From: Chaetoderma sp. LZ-2023a
Lineage: Eukaryota > Mollusca > Caudofoveata > Chaetodermatida > Chaetodermatidae
Length of the DNA stretch: 64,000 bases
Assembly (NCBI GenBank): GCA_034401795.1
Contig: CM067369.1
Span: forward strand, 141,612,681 to 141,676,680
Direction: 5' to 3'
Of this stretch, positions 44,067 to 56,506 are shown piece by piece; within the stretch, counting starts at the first letter, position 1, and each line of letters starts with the position of its first letter. Made by a program: the position numbers and the translations under genes. The notes below the pieces were generated by a model that saw nothing but the letters and a program-made list of their open reading frames with translations, searched no databases and was not told the origin of the DNA.

Positions 44067-44666
44067 TAATTTCTCTTTGTTTCTGTCTTTCTGGTTCGTC
44101 AGATGTATGCTTCTACATAAGTGTAGCCTACTAGTTATAAACGCGCGGTTCTACAAATATACTGGAGGTTATTTCTGGATAAGCTGGGCCTATTTTGAGA
44201 TCACCCAACCACTATAGCCTGTTGTGACACCGTATAATTAGCAATAATAATAATATGTTTAACGTCTTTACATATGTATCCATACACAATTTGGTCGGCG
44301 ATATATCTAACCATTGCCAATGGAACTGACATCATAGCTCAAAAGATAGCCAGTTGTAGACAGGAAATTTAACTTTGACAGCTTTACATCGAGATAAATG
44401 ATGATTTAAGGAAATCATAATCTCGTTTTTAGGGCCCGCGTCATATCGCCAACTTAAGAACAAGCTCCCTCCCCACCCCAACCCCCCACCCCACCCCCAC
44501 CCCACCCCACCCAACCTCATATATTTAAGAGCATGCACCCTGTCACATTTAAGAACGGGCACTCTGACATCACTAAGAGCATATACACTCATATGCACTC
44601 GCTCATCTTTATGAGCCAGCACAGTCTGCTCACTAAGAACTGTAGGCCTGTCACTTACTAACCTAA
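44067..44666. other. No gene; C-rich tract at about 44467-44513
   Basis: A CCCCA-type tract lies near 44467-44513. A 128-codon minus ORF (44332-44718) runs through it and into an F1 hairpin, so I reject it. Confidence 0.45.
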
Positions 44667-44757
44667 CTTGTTGCGTATTTTGAAACAAATGCGACAGGAA
44701 CCTGTTGCTGCCAGACAAATTTATTTCAGAATACTCAACAGAATAATTATTAAATTG
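44667..44757 (+). mobile_element. F1 hairpin, diverged
   Basis: ACTTGTTGCGTATTTTGAAA, CCTGTTGCTGCCAGACAAAT, TTATTTCAGAATACTCAACA and GAATAATTATTAAATTGTAC. The arms are partly lost. Confidence 0.55.
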
Positions 44758-44813
44758 TACAAGATTTTGGTGGCTTTGATCTTTCGGATTTAAAGCGTTT
44801 AATGGTCGTTCCC

Positions 44814-46780
44814 AATAATATACACTTGCATACTCTTCATCAGCTGTTCGGATGTATAATCTCCAAAATAATATACACTTGCATACTCTTCATCAGCTGT
44901 TCGGATGTATAATCTCCAAAATAATATACACTTGCATAGTCTTCATCAGCTGTTCCGATGTATAATCTCCAAAATAATATACACTTGCATAGTCTTCATC
45001 AGCTGTTCGGATGTATAATCTCCAAAATAATTTACACTTGCATAGTCTTCATCAGCTGTTCCGATGTATAATCTCCAAAATAATATACACTTGCATAGTC
45101 TTCATCAGCTGTTCGGATGTATAATCTCCAAAATAATATACACTTGCATAGTCTTCATCAGCTGTTCGGATGTATAATCTCCAAAATAATATACACTTGC
45201 ATAGTCTTCATCAGCTGTTCGGATGTATAATCTCCAAAATAATATACACTTGCATAGTCTTCATCAGCTGTTCGGATGTATAATCTCCAAAATAATATAC
45301 ACTTGCATAGTCTTCATCAGCTGTTCGGATGTATAATCTCCAAAATAATATACACTTGCATAGTCTTCATCAGCTGTTCGGATGTATAATCTCCAAAATA
45401 ATATACACTTGCATAGTCTTCATCAGCTGTTCGGATGTATAATCTCCAAAATAATATACACTTGCATAGTCTTCATCAGCTGTTCGGATGTATAATCTCC
45501 AAAATAATATACACTTGCATAGTCTTCATCAGCTGTTCGGATGTATAATCTCCAAAATAATATACACTTGCATAGTCTTCATCAGCTGTTCGGATGTATA
45601 ATCTCCAAAATAATATACACTTGCATAGTCTTCATCAGCTGTTCGGATGTATAATCTCCAAAATAATATACACTTGCATAGTCTTCATCAGCTGTTCGGA
45701 TGTATAATCTCCAAAATAATATACACTAGCATAGTCTTCATCAGCTGTTCGGATGTATAATCTCCAAAATAATATACACTTGCATAGTCTTCATCAGCTG
45801 TTCGGATGTATAATCTCCAAAATAATATACACTTGCATAGTCTTCATCAGCTGTTCGGATGTATAATCTCCAAAATAATATACACTTGCATAGTCTTCAT
45901 CAGCTGTTCGGATGTATAATCTCCAAAATAATATACACTTGCATAGTCTTCATCAGCTGTTCGGATGTATAATCTCCAAAATAATATACACTTGCATAGT
46001 CTTCATCAGCTGTTCGGATGTATAATCTCCAAAATAATATACACTTGCATAGTCTTCATCAGCTGTTCGGATGTATAATCTCCAAAATAATATACACTTG
46101 CATAGTCTTCATCAGCTGTTCGGATGTATAATCTCCAAAATAATATACACTTGCATAGTCTTCATCAGCTGTTCGGATGTATAATCTCCAAAATAATATA
46201 CACTTGCGTAGTCTTCATCAGCTGTTCGGATGTATAATCTCCAAAATAATATACACTTGCATAGTCTTCATCAGCTGTTCGGGTGTATAATCTCCAAAAT
46301 AATATACACTTGCATAGTCTTCATCAGCTGTTCGGATGTATAATCTCCAAAATAATATACACTTGCATAGTCTTCATCAGCTGTTCGGATGTATAATCTC
46401 CAAAATAATTTACACTTGCATAGTCTTCATCAGCTGTTCGGATGTATAATCTCCAAAATAATATACACTTGCATAGTCTTCATCAGCTGTTCGGATGTAT
46501 AATCTCCAAAATAATATACACTTGCAGTCTTCATCAGCTGTTCGGATGTATAATCTCCAAAATAATATACACTTGCATAGTCTTCATCAGCTGTTCGGAT
46601 GTATAATCTCCAAAATAATATACACTTGCATAGTCTTCATCAGCTGTTCGGATGTATAATCTCTAAAATAATATACACTTGCATAGTCTTCATCAGCTGT
46701 TCGGATGTATAATCTCTAAAATAATATACACTTGCATAGTCTTCATCAGCTGTTCGGATGTATAATCTCCAAAATAATAT
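44814..46780. repeat. 53-bp satellite array, about 37 copies
   Basis: The unit is 53 bp: AATAATATACACTTGCATAG, TCTTCATCAGCTGTTCGGAT, GTATAATCTCCAA. Copies are almost identical. The first two read CATACTC instead of CATAGTC, copies 3 and 5 read GTTCCGATG, and single changes occur near 45027, 45727, 46207, 46282, 46409, 46663 and 46716. One copy near 46523 lacks ATA. No ORF of note crosses it. The centre AGCTGTTCGGATG has no obvious palindrome. The strong sameness implies recent expansion or ongoing homogenisation. Confidence 0.97.
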
Positions 46781-47142
46781 GTTTTTGTTACTAAACCTAT
46801 TACGTATAGTCGAATAAAGTGTCAGATTATAATGAACAATAGACCTACAATTTTATTTCTGATAAAAGTTTGTAAACTTGCGTCTTTTCAATTTCTCTTC
46901 GAATTACCCAAATACAGATAAGTCATTTTTGTAAGCTATATATATGCAGCTGGTCGTCTGCGTCAGCCAGTCAGTGAATAGCCGGTGATGCGCATTTGCG
47001 ATTTACTGAACTCCCGTCTTCAGAGCTTGCGACAACTAGCCCGATAATGAGGGTATGCACATGCTCAATCTAGCCAGTATATACGATATCTATGATTAGA
47101 AACATCAGAAATGACAATTTCTTTATGATGCAAGACATTTTG
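46781..47142. other. No recognisable feature
   Basis: Satellite flank; nothing identifiable. Confidence 0.4.
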
Positions 47143-47250
47143 TGATAACTATTTTGAAATTAATTTATCCGGAAGCTGTTGCTCCATTATGCAATAGTGG
47201 CTTTTAGGTAAATTAATTTCAAAATATTCAACAGATTTCTTGTATAATTG
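47143..47250 (-). mobile_element. F1 hairpin with partial flank
   Basis: AACTATTTTGAAATTAATTT, CCGGAAGCTGTTGCTCCATT, then TAAATTAATTTCAAAATATT and CAACAGATTTCTTGTATAAT. Confidence 0.6.
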
Positions 47251-49143
47251 GATTGAAACTAAGATAACAGTGTTTTATTGGTGAAAGGGTTAAATTAGAT
47301 GTTTGAGCGTTTGAACTAAAAATTCATAGTTGTTCATTTGCCCCATGCTTAATTTAACCATTGCAGCGTTATTAATAGATTTTATGTCCAACATTATTAG
47401 CCAGATGAGACACGCGTAAATATGGACAACCATGCACGCGTAAGCACATCAGATATTTAGATAGCAGCCATTTTGAAATCCAAAATGGCTTCAATTTACA
47501 CAACAAGCTTAATTTCAAAAAGGCAACTATGACAATAGTTGACCTTAAAGAAATTACGGCCTTTGAAATCAGGTTTTTACACCGCTTAAAATACAAAGAT
47601 ACGACATAACATAACATTATCGCGGCCATATTAAAATCCATGATAGCTGCGTTATGTAATCTTCAGGATAATGGTATTGCAGGAGTTTAGAATAATAGGA
47701 GTAGCATCCGTTGACCCTTAAGAATATTATTGCCTTTAAAATCAAGTTTCTATATAGCTTAGAAATGAAGATATCGCTTTAAATCAATTTAGAAATTCAA
47801 GATGGCAGCCATTAGGGTAAGTTGCAAAGAATTCACCCGCAAATGCATATAAACCTGGTTTGCGCGCCAGAGAGTTTCGAGTTTCGTCCACGATCCGTTT
47901 TAGAGGACTTTGATCTTTGACATTTGACCTCCAAATCACGAGGGTTCTTCGAGGCCCCAAGCAGAATCTTCCACACTAGTTTGCTCATGGCCTGTCAGTT
48001 AACGCGCTGGACGAGGTTTGAGATAACCTTGAGTTTTGACACGTTACACTTGAATCTTTTGAACTCAAAATGGCGACGATTTTTCGGGGCCTCAAGTTTG
48101 CTCAAGACCCGTTACGTAGAACTTATCACACCGGCTGCAAGCACCGACGCACGCACACATGCACGCACGCGGATATCTATAACTATATTCTGAACTGAAC
48201 TGAAAACTGTGAGGGTTTTTTTAGGCAGGCAATATGGTGCAGACAATTGATGGAATTATTCACATTTGGTTAAAAACGACAAGTTTGACACATTGTTACC
48301 AACATTTTTAAAATGGCTACCACCATAATATGGAAATAGACCCAGATCACTAAAATTGCATTCAGTTGTCGTCAACTTCCCCCCCCCCCACCCCCAGGAG
48401 TTAGAACACCAATTTTGATATGGTAATAGTACTCTACCTACGGAATAAAGCAGATACATGAACAAATCAATATTGTTTTTGAAATATTTTATGGCTGAAT
48501 ACCTTTTTCACAAGGACAAGCATGAACGATAAAGACGTCCCAGTTGTGTCAAAGCTAGTATATTATATAAGAAAGAACATTGGCTACACGATATATTTCG
48601 GTTTTTACATTTAAAGATGGCCGTCATTTTCAAGATGGATGCTAGAGAAAGTAAGGAAAATGCCACAAAATCTATCGACTTACAGTGTAAGCAGTTGCTT
48701 AATTACGTAAATCCATAATTCTAATGGAGTTACAATGATCATAGCATATGCCTATCATACACAATATACACATTTGATATTACCTCGAGTTTGTAATTTC
48801 AAAATGGCTGCCATTTTGAATCTTGCTTCAAAATAAGTCCTTAATTAGCTGAAATACGACAATTTCAAATGTGTTGCATGTGTGCTCTAAAATACCGAGT
48901 TTTAAAATGTGACTGTTGTCTTCTATCCCAGCACATCAGATTATACTAACAGCATTCACTACTCATCTGAGTAATCTTTGTATCCGCCAACCAAGTGCGC
49001 ATACACTTATTGTCGGAAGATGAGATGCAACTTGACTTTCTACAATTGCAGCCAAAGATGTCATCAGACTGTCCTCAACTCCTGTAATATAGGGCGTTAA
49101 CAATGAGCTTTGAGTCGCTGATGCTCGTGTTTACTCAGTCACT
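47251..49143. other. Gene-free segment with repeated AAAATGGC/GCCATTTT words
   Basis: Inverted pairs recur: AGCCATTTTG/CAAAATGGCT at 47466-47490, AAGATGGCAGCCATT near 47801, CAAAATGGCGACG near 48066, AAAATGGCTACCACC near 48309, AAGATGGCCGTCATTTTC near 48614, and TTCAAAATGGCTGCCATTTT at 48798-48820. They resemble YY1-type sites and suggest a decayed tandem repeat with units of several hundred bases. ORFs are short and unsupported. A C-run lies at about 48380-48389. Confidence 0.5.
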
Positions 49144-49201
49144 GGTGGTGGTGGCGGCGGCAGCGGTGGCGGCGGTGGCGGCCGTGGCGGTGGTGGGGTG
49201 G
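49144..49201. repeat. (GGT/GGC)n tract
   Basis: GGTGGTGGTGGCGGCGGC-type sequence of about 58 bp; no supported ORF. Confidence 0.9.
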
Positions 49202-49717
49202 TAGTGAGTTTGTGGGGAAATGGAGGCCATCTTGAAATATATATTAATATTCAAATGGATACATATCTAATATTAATCAATAGGTCAAATACTATCACTA
49301 TGATAAATTTGGTGCTATTAACGAAATTCACACAATTATTTCACCATCTGTGGGAATTTGGCCTGGAAGATTATGGTTGAGTACGTTCAGGAATGGTTAA
49401 CTCTGTGATCTGGACTCTGATGACACGATAATCCTGTAATGTTGTCCAAACGCGGCATCAGAAATCAAGTTTTTGCTTCGAAGTTCTCCTGTCTCATATC
49501 TCACTGAATGGCAGCGTTGCAAGTGCTCGGCTAGCCGTGCATTGCTGAATCGTGCGCTACTTATCAGATTATAGAAACTAACAAGCGTAGATAATCTCTT
49601 GTCAGTTTGAGCGTAGGAGTTAATGAATTTTGAGGGTTGAAAAGGTTATATGAGGATGCATTATTCCTGAGTTGGTTGCTTCAGGCACAAACTTAACTTC
49701 TGAAGTGTCCTGCTTAA
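49202..49717. other. No recognisable feature
   Basis: A 60-codon ORF at its start is unsupported. Confidence 0.4.
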
Positions 49718-50022
49718 TTGGTTCTCATGGACAACAACAACAACCTACAACAACAACCTACAACAACAACAACAACAACAACAATAATAATATATGGTGA
49801 ACATATAGATAGTGACATGTACAAACATGCCAAGTATTCCGATGCTACGAAGGCCAACAGCAACAGCAGCTGTAGCAGCAGCAGCAACGACAACGACAAT
49901 AACAACAACAACAACAACAACAACAGCAACAACAACAACAATAATAATAACAACAACAACAATAACAACAACAACAATAACAACACGAACGATGACGACG
50001 ACAATACGATGACAGCAGCAGC

Positions 50023-50090
<68 letters not shown>

Positions 50091-50815
50091 CCAAAATAAC
50101 AACATAGACAACAACAATGACACTAACAATGACAGCAAAAACACCATCGAAATTAACAGCCGCATCAACAGCAACAACAACAACAGCAACAGCAGCAACA
50201 GCAACAACAACAACAACAACAGCGCCAGCAACAACACCATCAACAACACTAACATCAACAACAAAAACAACAACAAAAACAACACTGATATCCATCTCGA
50301 AATCAATAACGACAAAGACCATAGGCATGAATATTACCACACCTATAACAATAACAATGAAGACAATGACAATGACAATAAAAATAAGGGTGACAGTGAC
50401 AGTGATAACGACAATAATAATGATAATGGCAATGACAACCATATCTATAATGGCAATGATAATGACAATAAGAATGCCAAGAACAACAACAATTATAACT
50501 ATAATGACAATGACAATGACAATAAGAATGTCAAGGACAACAATAATGACAATGACAACTATAACTGTAACGGCAATAATAATGACAATACGAATGACAA
50601 GGACAGCAACAATGGCAATGACAACTATAACTATAAATGCAATGATAAGGACAACAGGAACGGCAATGATAACGATAGTAACACTGACTATGACACTGAA
50701 ATCGGTAGCGATTACGACAATGATAATGATAACAACAACAATATTGGCAACGCTAATGACACTGATAATGACAATAACCAAGAAAATTATGATGATAATA
50801 ATGATGATGATGGCG

Positions 50816-50890
<75 letters not shown>

Positions 50891-50961
50891 TAGCAGTTGA
50901 AAGAATCCAATGTGGATTCCTAAATGTATGTAGCCTGATGGCAAAACTAAAGTACCCATAG
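49718..50961 (+). repeat. Asn/Asp-codon low-complexity tract reading into LINE C
   Basis: AAC, AAT, GAC and GAT triplets dominate. From an ATG at 49727 the reading is MDNNNNLQQQ and then SSSSNDNDNNNN. Near 50000 the Asn/Asp phase moves by one base. From 49996 a single frame stays open for 321 codons to the TAG at 50959, through blocks such as HEYYHTYNNNNEDNDNDN and NENYD-like acid stretches, a run of about 23 Asn codons (50821-50889), and then IAVERIQCGFLNVCSLMAKL. That last part is the start of the LINE C endonuclease domain. Most differences between repeats are C/T at the third codon position in this frame. The long minus-strand frame (49714-50910, Ile/Val/Leu-rich) is a mirror of the composition. 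Confidence 0.7.
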
Positions 50962-53900
50962 ATGAGTGAGTTTCTGCATAAATATGATATCCTGGGCATA
51001 ACGGAAACTATGTTGGATGAATATGATAATCTGGATACCGCAATCCAAAAGAATCGAACGAATATGCGTAGAAAATCCGGAGGAATATGCTGGCTTATAA
51101 GCAATAACGTTTCGAGGTATGTCAGAGAAATTAAAACGAACAGTGAATATGCCCTGTGGGTAAGCATGTCCCAGGAATTGACTAAATTGGATAGTGAGGT
51201 AATACTAGGGTGTGTATATATACCACCAGAAGGATCTAACTACGCATCTGTAGAGGCATTTGATGAACTAGAAAATGAAATTATAGAAATGTTAGGCAAA
51301 TCCGACTACATTTTGTTAGGAGGCGATTACAATGCCAAAACAATCGAGAGAGATGATCTCATAGTTGAAGACACGGAATTATTACACTTTGCAGGAGCAG
51401 ATATGCGAGAAGTGGAATTAATTGATCGGCCAAAACAATACCAAGAGAATCTCAGAGGATAACGATCAAACAAATAAATATGGGCTTAAGTTACTAGATA
51501 TATGTAAACACAACAACTTGTGCATAGTTAATGGAAGAAAAGGCACTGATGCAAATGTCGGAAAATTAACATGCCAAAATACTTCCGTTGTTGACTATGC
51601 AATATCGACGCTTCCATTCTACAAATATATATCAGACCTTAATGTAGGAGACTTCTGCTCCATATTATCTGATAAGCACTGCCCGCTTACTGTAACCCTT
51701 AGCTGCCACCAACATATATCGGTACAAGAGTGTTATTAATGAAAAGCAAAATAAGAATGAAAAGCCCCGTGTGAAGTGGAAAAATGACAAACGAGATACA
51801 CCCTAAATTGGCCGAAATAAATGTGCAAATCGCTGATGGTAGCTTAAATAATGTGCCTTTGAATGAAATCATACACAATATTTTCAACATCTTCGAACAT
51901 TCAGCACAGACATCATTTGGGGTGGCCACCCAATATCGGTCAAAAACTAATAAAGATAATAAGCCATGATTCAATTTGGAATGCCAACAGGCTAGGAATC
52001 ACTATACTATAGTCAGGAAAGATTACACACTAAATAGAACTGATGCGAACAGACAAACCATGATCGATGCGGGCAAAGTGTCTAAGCGAACAATAATAAA
52101 AGTAAACGACCAGTATAAACAGAATACTAGGATCAAAAGTAGAGAAATGAGTAGCAAGAACCCAAAGGCTCAATATTGGAACTTAATTAACCAGAAAAGT
52201 AACAATATATGTCCAATAGACATAAACAACATGTATGAATATTTTTAAAATGTAAATAGAAATGAAGATGATAATGCTGACGAGAATATAGTTGAACCTC
52301 GAACAACAAGCGGTGAAATCCCAGATCTGGATATCACAATCAACGAAAATGAGATCTATAATGCTATTAAAAACCTGAAAAGCAATAAAGCCGTAGGCAC
52401 AGATGGTATTGCAAACGAATATATAAAGGCGACAAAAATATAATGATCAACATCTATATTCACGTCTTCAATAAGGTCCTGAACAGTGGTGAAATACCAG
52501 ATATCTGGACAGAAGGAATAATAGTGCCAATATATAAGAAAAAGGGTGACATCAACGAACCAAAAAACTACAGGTCTATCACATTACTAAGCTGTCTGGG
52601 GAAGCTCTTTACCTCAATCATATCAAACCGAATTGCTAAATTTCTGGAGGTAAACCAAAGTCTGTCTGAAAATCAGGCAGGTTTCCGACAAGATTACATC
52701 TTTACTTTATCCTCACTAATAGAAATATTCAAAAAGAGAAAGAACTGCGCTTTTATTGGTTTCGAAAAGGCTTTCGACAAGGTTTGGCGAAAAGGGCTAT
52801 GGGGAAAACTAATAAAACATAATATAGAAGGGACGGTGTTTCGGTTTATACGCAACATGTATATGAACATCAAGTCCATGGTTAAGCTAAACGGCGAACT
52901 ATCCGAAACATTTATATGCAATTGCTGCGTCAGGCAGGGTGAAAACGTATCACCAATTCTATTCTCTATCTATCTAAATGATCTGGAGAGCTATCTCGAG
53001 AGTAACGCCGTGAACCCAATCAAACTCAACTGTGCACAAAATGATCTAGACGTATCGTTCAAAATTGTGTTACTCCTATATGCTGATGACACAATATACT
53101 GAATTTCGAAAAATGCTAAATGCCTTTGGAATGTATGCCGATAAATGGAAGCTTATAGTAAATTTTTATAAAACTAAAATAATTATTTTTGGCAGTACTA
53201 AACGTTACTATGAAAGATTAAATTTTTATATTAATGGAAATGAAATAGAAATATGCTATGAATATAAGTACCTTGGAATTATTATGTCTATCAATGGTAA
53301 GTTTACAAAAGCGCGCAAGAATATATGTGAACAATCACGCAAAGCAGTATATTCCCTACTCAAAAATGCTCGCAGATTAGATTTACCCATTGACTGCCAA
53401 CCAAAATTGTTTCACCAATTAGTGGACCCGATCCTACTATATAGCTCCGAAGTAGTTGGAATTGAATGCTGCGATCAACTGGACCAGGTAAAAACTGACT
53501 TTATTAGACATATTTTAAAAGTTAAGCGTAGTACACCAAAGTATATGTTGCTAGGTGAAACTGGCGAGCTACCAATATCTATACAGGTTAAACATCGTAT
53601 AATAAAATTTTGGCAAAGCTTCTGAGCGGAAAAGAAACAAAGCTGTCAACAACACTTTATAGATATATGTTCGCAGATTACTCACAAAATGGAACTCAGT
53701 ATAGGTGGTAAATTAAAGTCAAAAATATTTTAGACGACACTGGGTATAGCTATCTCTGGACACATCAAACTGCACAAAATATAAACATGACGACAAAAAA
53801 CATCAAACAAGTTCTCAAGGACCAATATATCCAAGGATGGGAAGGACATATGCCAAACTCGTGGAAAGGGAAAACATATCACGCATTCAAAACACAGTTC

Positions 53901-54246
53901 GAACTAGAACATTATCTAACCGAGAATTACGCTTACCCATTTCCGAACAACAAACCATCACTTACCTATCGAAACAGGCCGTTGGGACAGGATAACAAGA
54001 GAACAAAGAATCTGCAAATTATGCCAACAGAATGAAATCGGAGATGAATACCATTACTTATTCACCTGCGATTATTTAAAAAAAGAAAGAGCAGACATCT
54101 TGCCTAAATCATGCTACACACATCCAAACTACTATAAGTTCCATAAGCTATTCTCTACGCAGGACATAAAATTGCTAGTAAAACTATCTAGATTTATCAA
54201 GGTGATTACACATCAATTCCCTGCTCGTAGGAAGACAACGAATTAA
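50896..54246 (+). pseudogene. LINE C: nearly complete non-LTR retrotransposon ORF2, inactivated
   Basis: Domain order is that of a LINE with an AP-type endonuclease. Endonuclease: QCGFLNVCSLMAKLKYP, DILGITETMLDEYDN (Glu of the TET motif), GCVYIPPEGSNY, YILLGGDYNAKT, and CQNTSVVDYAISTLPFYK. RT: NLKSNKAVGTDGIANEY, IWTEGIIVPIYKKKGD, NYRSITLLSCLGKLFTSI, ENQAGFRQDYIFTLSSL, CAFIGFEKAFDKVWRKGLWG, NCCVRQGENVSPILFSIYLN and LLLYADDTIY. In motif A the catalytic Asp is replaced by Gly (FIGFEKAFD where FIDFEKAFD is expected). C-terminus: GQDN-type basic region, zinc knuckle CKLCQQNEIGDEYHYLFTC, and an end near VITHQFPARRKTTN. Breaks: TAG at 50959, frameshifts near 51450, 51750, 52440, 53098, 53630-53780 and 54010, and stops at 51967 and 52246. 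Clade not assigned. Confidence 0.9.
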
Positions 54247-54711
54247 AATGTACAATGGCGACGATGACAGACCACAACACCAAAGCTAAATGTTAGCGAC
54301 TACGATGACAAAGAGAATGACAACAGTAGTTTAGACTAGGAACAGCAATGATAGTAAGCGACAATAACGACGAAGACGACGAGGATAGCGAAGACGACGA
54401 CGATAGCAGCAACACCAACAATGACAACACCAACGATACAAAACATTGACCACGACGACTACGAAATGAATACCAACAACATGAGCAACACCAACAAGAA
54501 CACCACCAACAAGAACACGAACAACACGAACAAGATCAACAATAACAACATCTACAACAACAACAACAACAACAACAACAACTACTACTACTACTACTAC
54601 TACAACATCAACTGATACTGCAATAACAACACCTCCAACAAAAACAACGGCAACAACAATGACGTCGACAACGACAAACAACAACAACAACAACAACAGC
54701 AGCAGCAGCAG

Positions 54712-54742
<31 letters not shown>

Positions 54743-54780
54743 CGCTACAACAACAGCAATATCGAAACATATATATGTGT
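54247..54780. repeat. (AAC/GAC)n low-complexity tract downstream of LINE C
   Basis: GACGAAGACGACGAGGATAG, then ACCAACAAGAACACC-type repeats, then AAC and TAC runs, AGC and AAC again. It mirrors the composition of the upstream tract (49718-50895) and lies between the ORF2 end and the shared LINE 3' terminus at 54877-54903. Confidence 0.85.
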
Positions 54781-54905
54781 ATATTGTATTCGACAAGAAA
54801 AATTGTGGATATAATGTATACTATCTACTACTCCATGTAACTACTACGTATATATCCCCCATATACCATGGAACGTGGTCTGGGGTGTAAATAAATCATT
54901 TCCTT
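54781..54905 (+). repeat. Probable LINE C 3' end
   Basis: CCATGGAACGTGGTCTGGGG, TGTAAATAAATCATTTCC. The GGGTGTAAATAAAT block is shared with the LINE-type end at 18925-18960. Confidence 0.5.
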
Positions 54906-55446
54906 GCTAATGAGATCTACTTCTATCGTTCATTATTCCATAAGCAGAAGAATCTAAAGCGAGAATGTTCAAGCCATTGTTAATTTACGGCTATCCATAG
55001 TTCGGATAATGGATACGGTAATATAATGATGAGCGTGCGTCGAGTGTATTGATTGCGTTATAAATATCGATGATGGAATGATCCCGAAAAAACTACGCTG
55101 GCTATTGAGCCCAAATCCTATTAGACTCTGGCATAATGCACAGTCATGAATGACGATAGATTATGTGGTGGAGAATTGATACCATCCCACAACAGCTGTA
55201 ACGTGTACATCAATCCAAGCGTTGTTATTGACGAGCGCGTATTAGCCTTTATTATTTTAATGAAGGTCTGTACACGTTCATATTAAGGGTCCAATATCAC
55301 GCTGGTCCGAATGCTGGATAGAAAAATTATTAAAGTTTAAAAACTCCTTAGCATGTATACTATAAAAATAATCTGGAAAGAATGACACCTGCTGTAAATA
55401 AATGTTACAAGCTGTCATACAAATTATGCAAATCAAGATAACGTAG
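54906..55446. other. No recognisable feature
   Basis: No ORF over 60 codons and no repeat arm seen. Confidence 0.4.
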
Positions 55447-55620
55447 GCAGCAACGGCACACAGTCACATTTGTTTCAAAATATTCAACAGCTTCCTGTAT
55501 AGTTTTCTGGAAATTGATAGCCAGGGAGTTCATGGATCGATCGACCCCAAATCGAGCGTGTTGTGGGCGGAGCTTAGCTAGAGATGAGAGGGGGAATAGC
55601 TAAAACTGGAAAAGTCCACC
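55447..55620 (-). mobile_element. F1 MITE, 3' half
   Basis: GGCAGCAACGGCACACAGTC, TTTCAAAATATTCAACAGCT, TTTCTGGAAATTGATAGCCA, GGATCGATCGACCCC, GGCGGAGCTTAGCTAGAG, ending AGCTAAAACTGGAAAAGTCC. Confidence 0.75.
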
Positions 55621-55967
55621 GGGGCAATCCATGGATAGCAAAGACGCGCATGATACCGTACCGCATCTGCAGTAATGCAAGAATTGGAAATGCAGTCGGG
55701 AATTTCATGAATTATTGCGATTGTTTGCGTACTATGATTATATTGCATCTGAGGTGGGAGTAATTTTTTAAATATATATATAGAACAATTAGACGCTGAT
55801 TAAGTCCGATAGGTGCTGACCTGGGCTTGGAACACGTGAACTATCTGGGAAAGGTGGCTGGTGATATAGTGGAGATTACTTGATTAGACAGTGTCACGAA
55901 CAAATGCTGTTTGAATAGAATGAGAGTAACCGATTTGTTGACGAGACATCCACGATCGTTGGTCTAA
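55621..55967. other. No recognisable feature
   Basis: Nothing identifiable between two F1 copies. Confidence 0.4.
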
Positions 55968-56201
55968 TTCACTTTTCCAGTGTATCCATCCATCAAGTGA
56001 CGTCATAATCAACTAAGTGATGTTTATGCTGACGTCATAATCATGATGTCATGAATGATTCGAAATAGTCCGTTTTAACGCTTCATAGTCAGACGCAGTG
56101 TACGAATTGTATGTCTTTGCTATTTAATAAACATGCTGTAGAATATTTCGAAACAGCCCCAGTCAAATTAGTTTCCAAATATTTTACAGATTTCCTGTAT
56201 A

Positions 56202-56227
56202 TACACCTGTGCAAAAGTTAAGCACCA
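56202..56227 (+). repeat. Tc1-like left terminal inverted repeat
   Basis: Begins TACACCTGTGCAAAAGTTAA and continues GCACCA. It is identical over 26 bases to the complement of the right end. Confidence 0.9.
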
Positions 56228-56506
56228 GCAAAAACAATAGAACGTAGAAACATGATGGTACAACTAGGCTGCCATACTTTTTGTCCCCGCGTTAGCTGAC
56301 ATAATTCCAAGTACGAAATGCACATGCGACTTCACGCCGCTTGATGTCCGTGCGTGGCGGGAAACAGCACACGTGTTCAGTTATGTAAAAGTCCAGTTTG
56401 AGGTGTAGAACATTACATACAGATTTAGGCGACAAGATTAGGAATTTTGTGTTCATGACCGTGGTTTATTTGTACAGAGAGAATTAGCTCTTGATTGTGA
56501 ACCGCT

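Noticed and set aside
44332-44718. 128-codon minus-strand ORF with a Gly-rich middle
   Set aside because: The Gly-rich part is a CCCCA tract and the start lies in an F1 hairpin.
44814-46780. CRISPR-like array
   Set aside because: The 53-bp units are contiguous with no unique spacers, and the genome is eukaryotic; it is a satellite.
49714-50910. 398-codon minus-strand Ile/Val/Leu frame that looks like a membrane protein
   Set aside because: It is the complement of the AAY/GAY repeat; hydrophobicity follows from composition, and the phase has no membrane-protein pattern of loops and charges.
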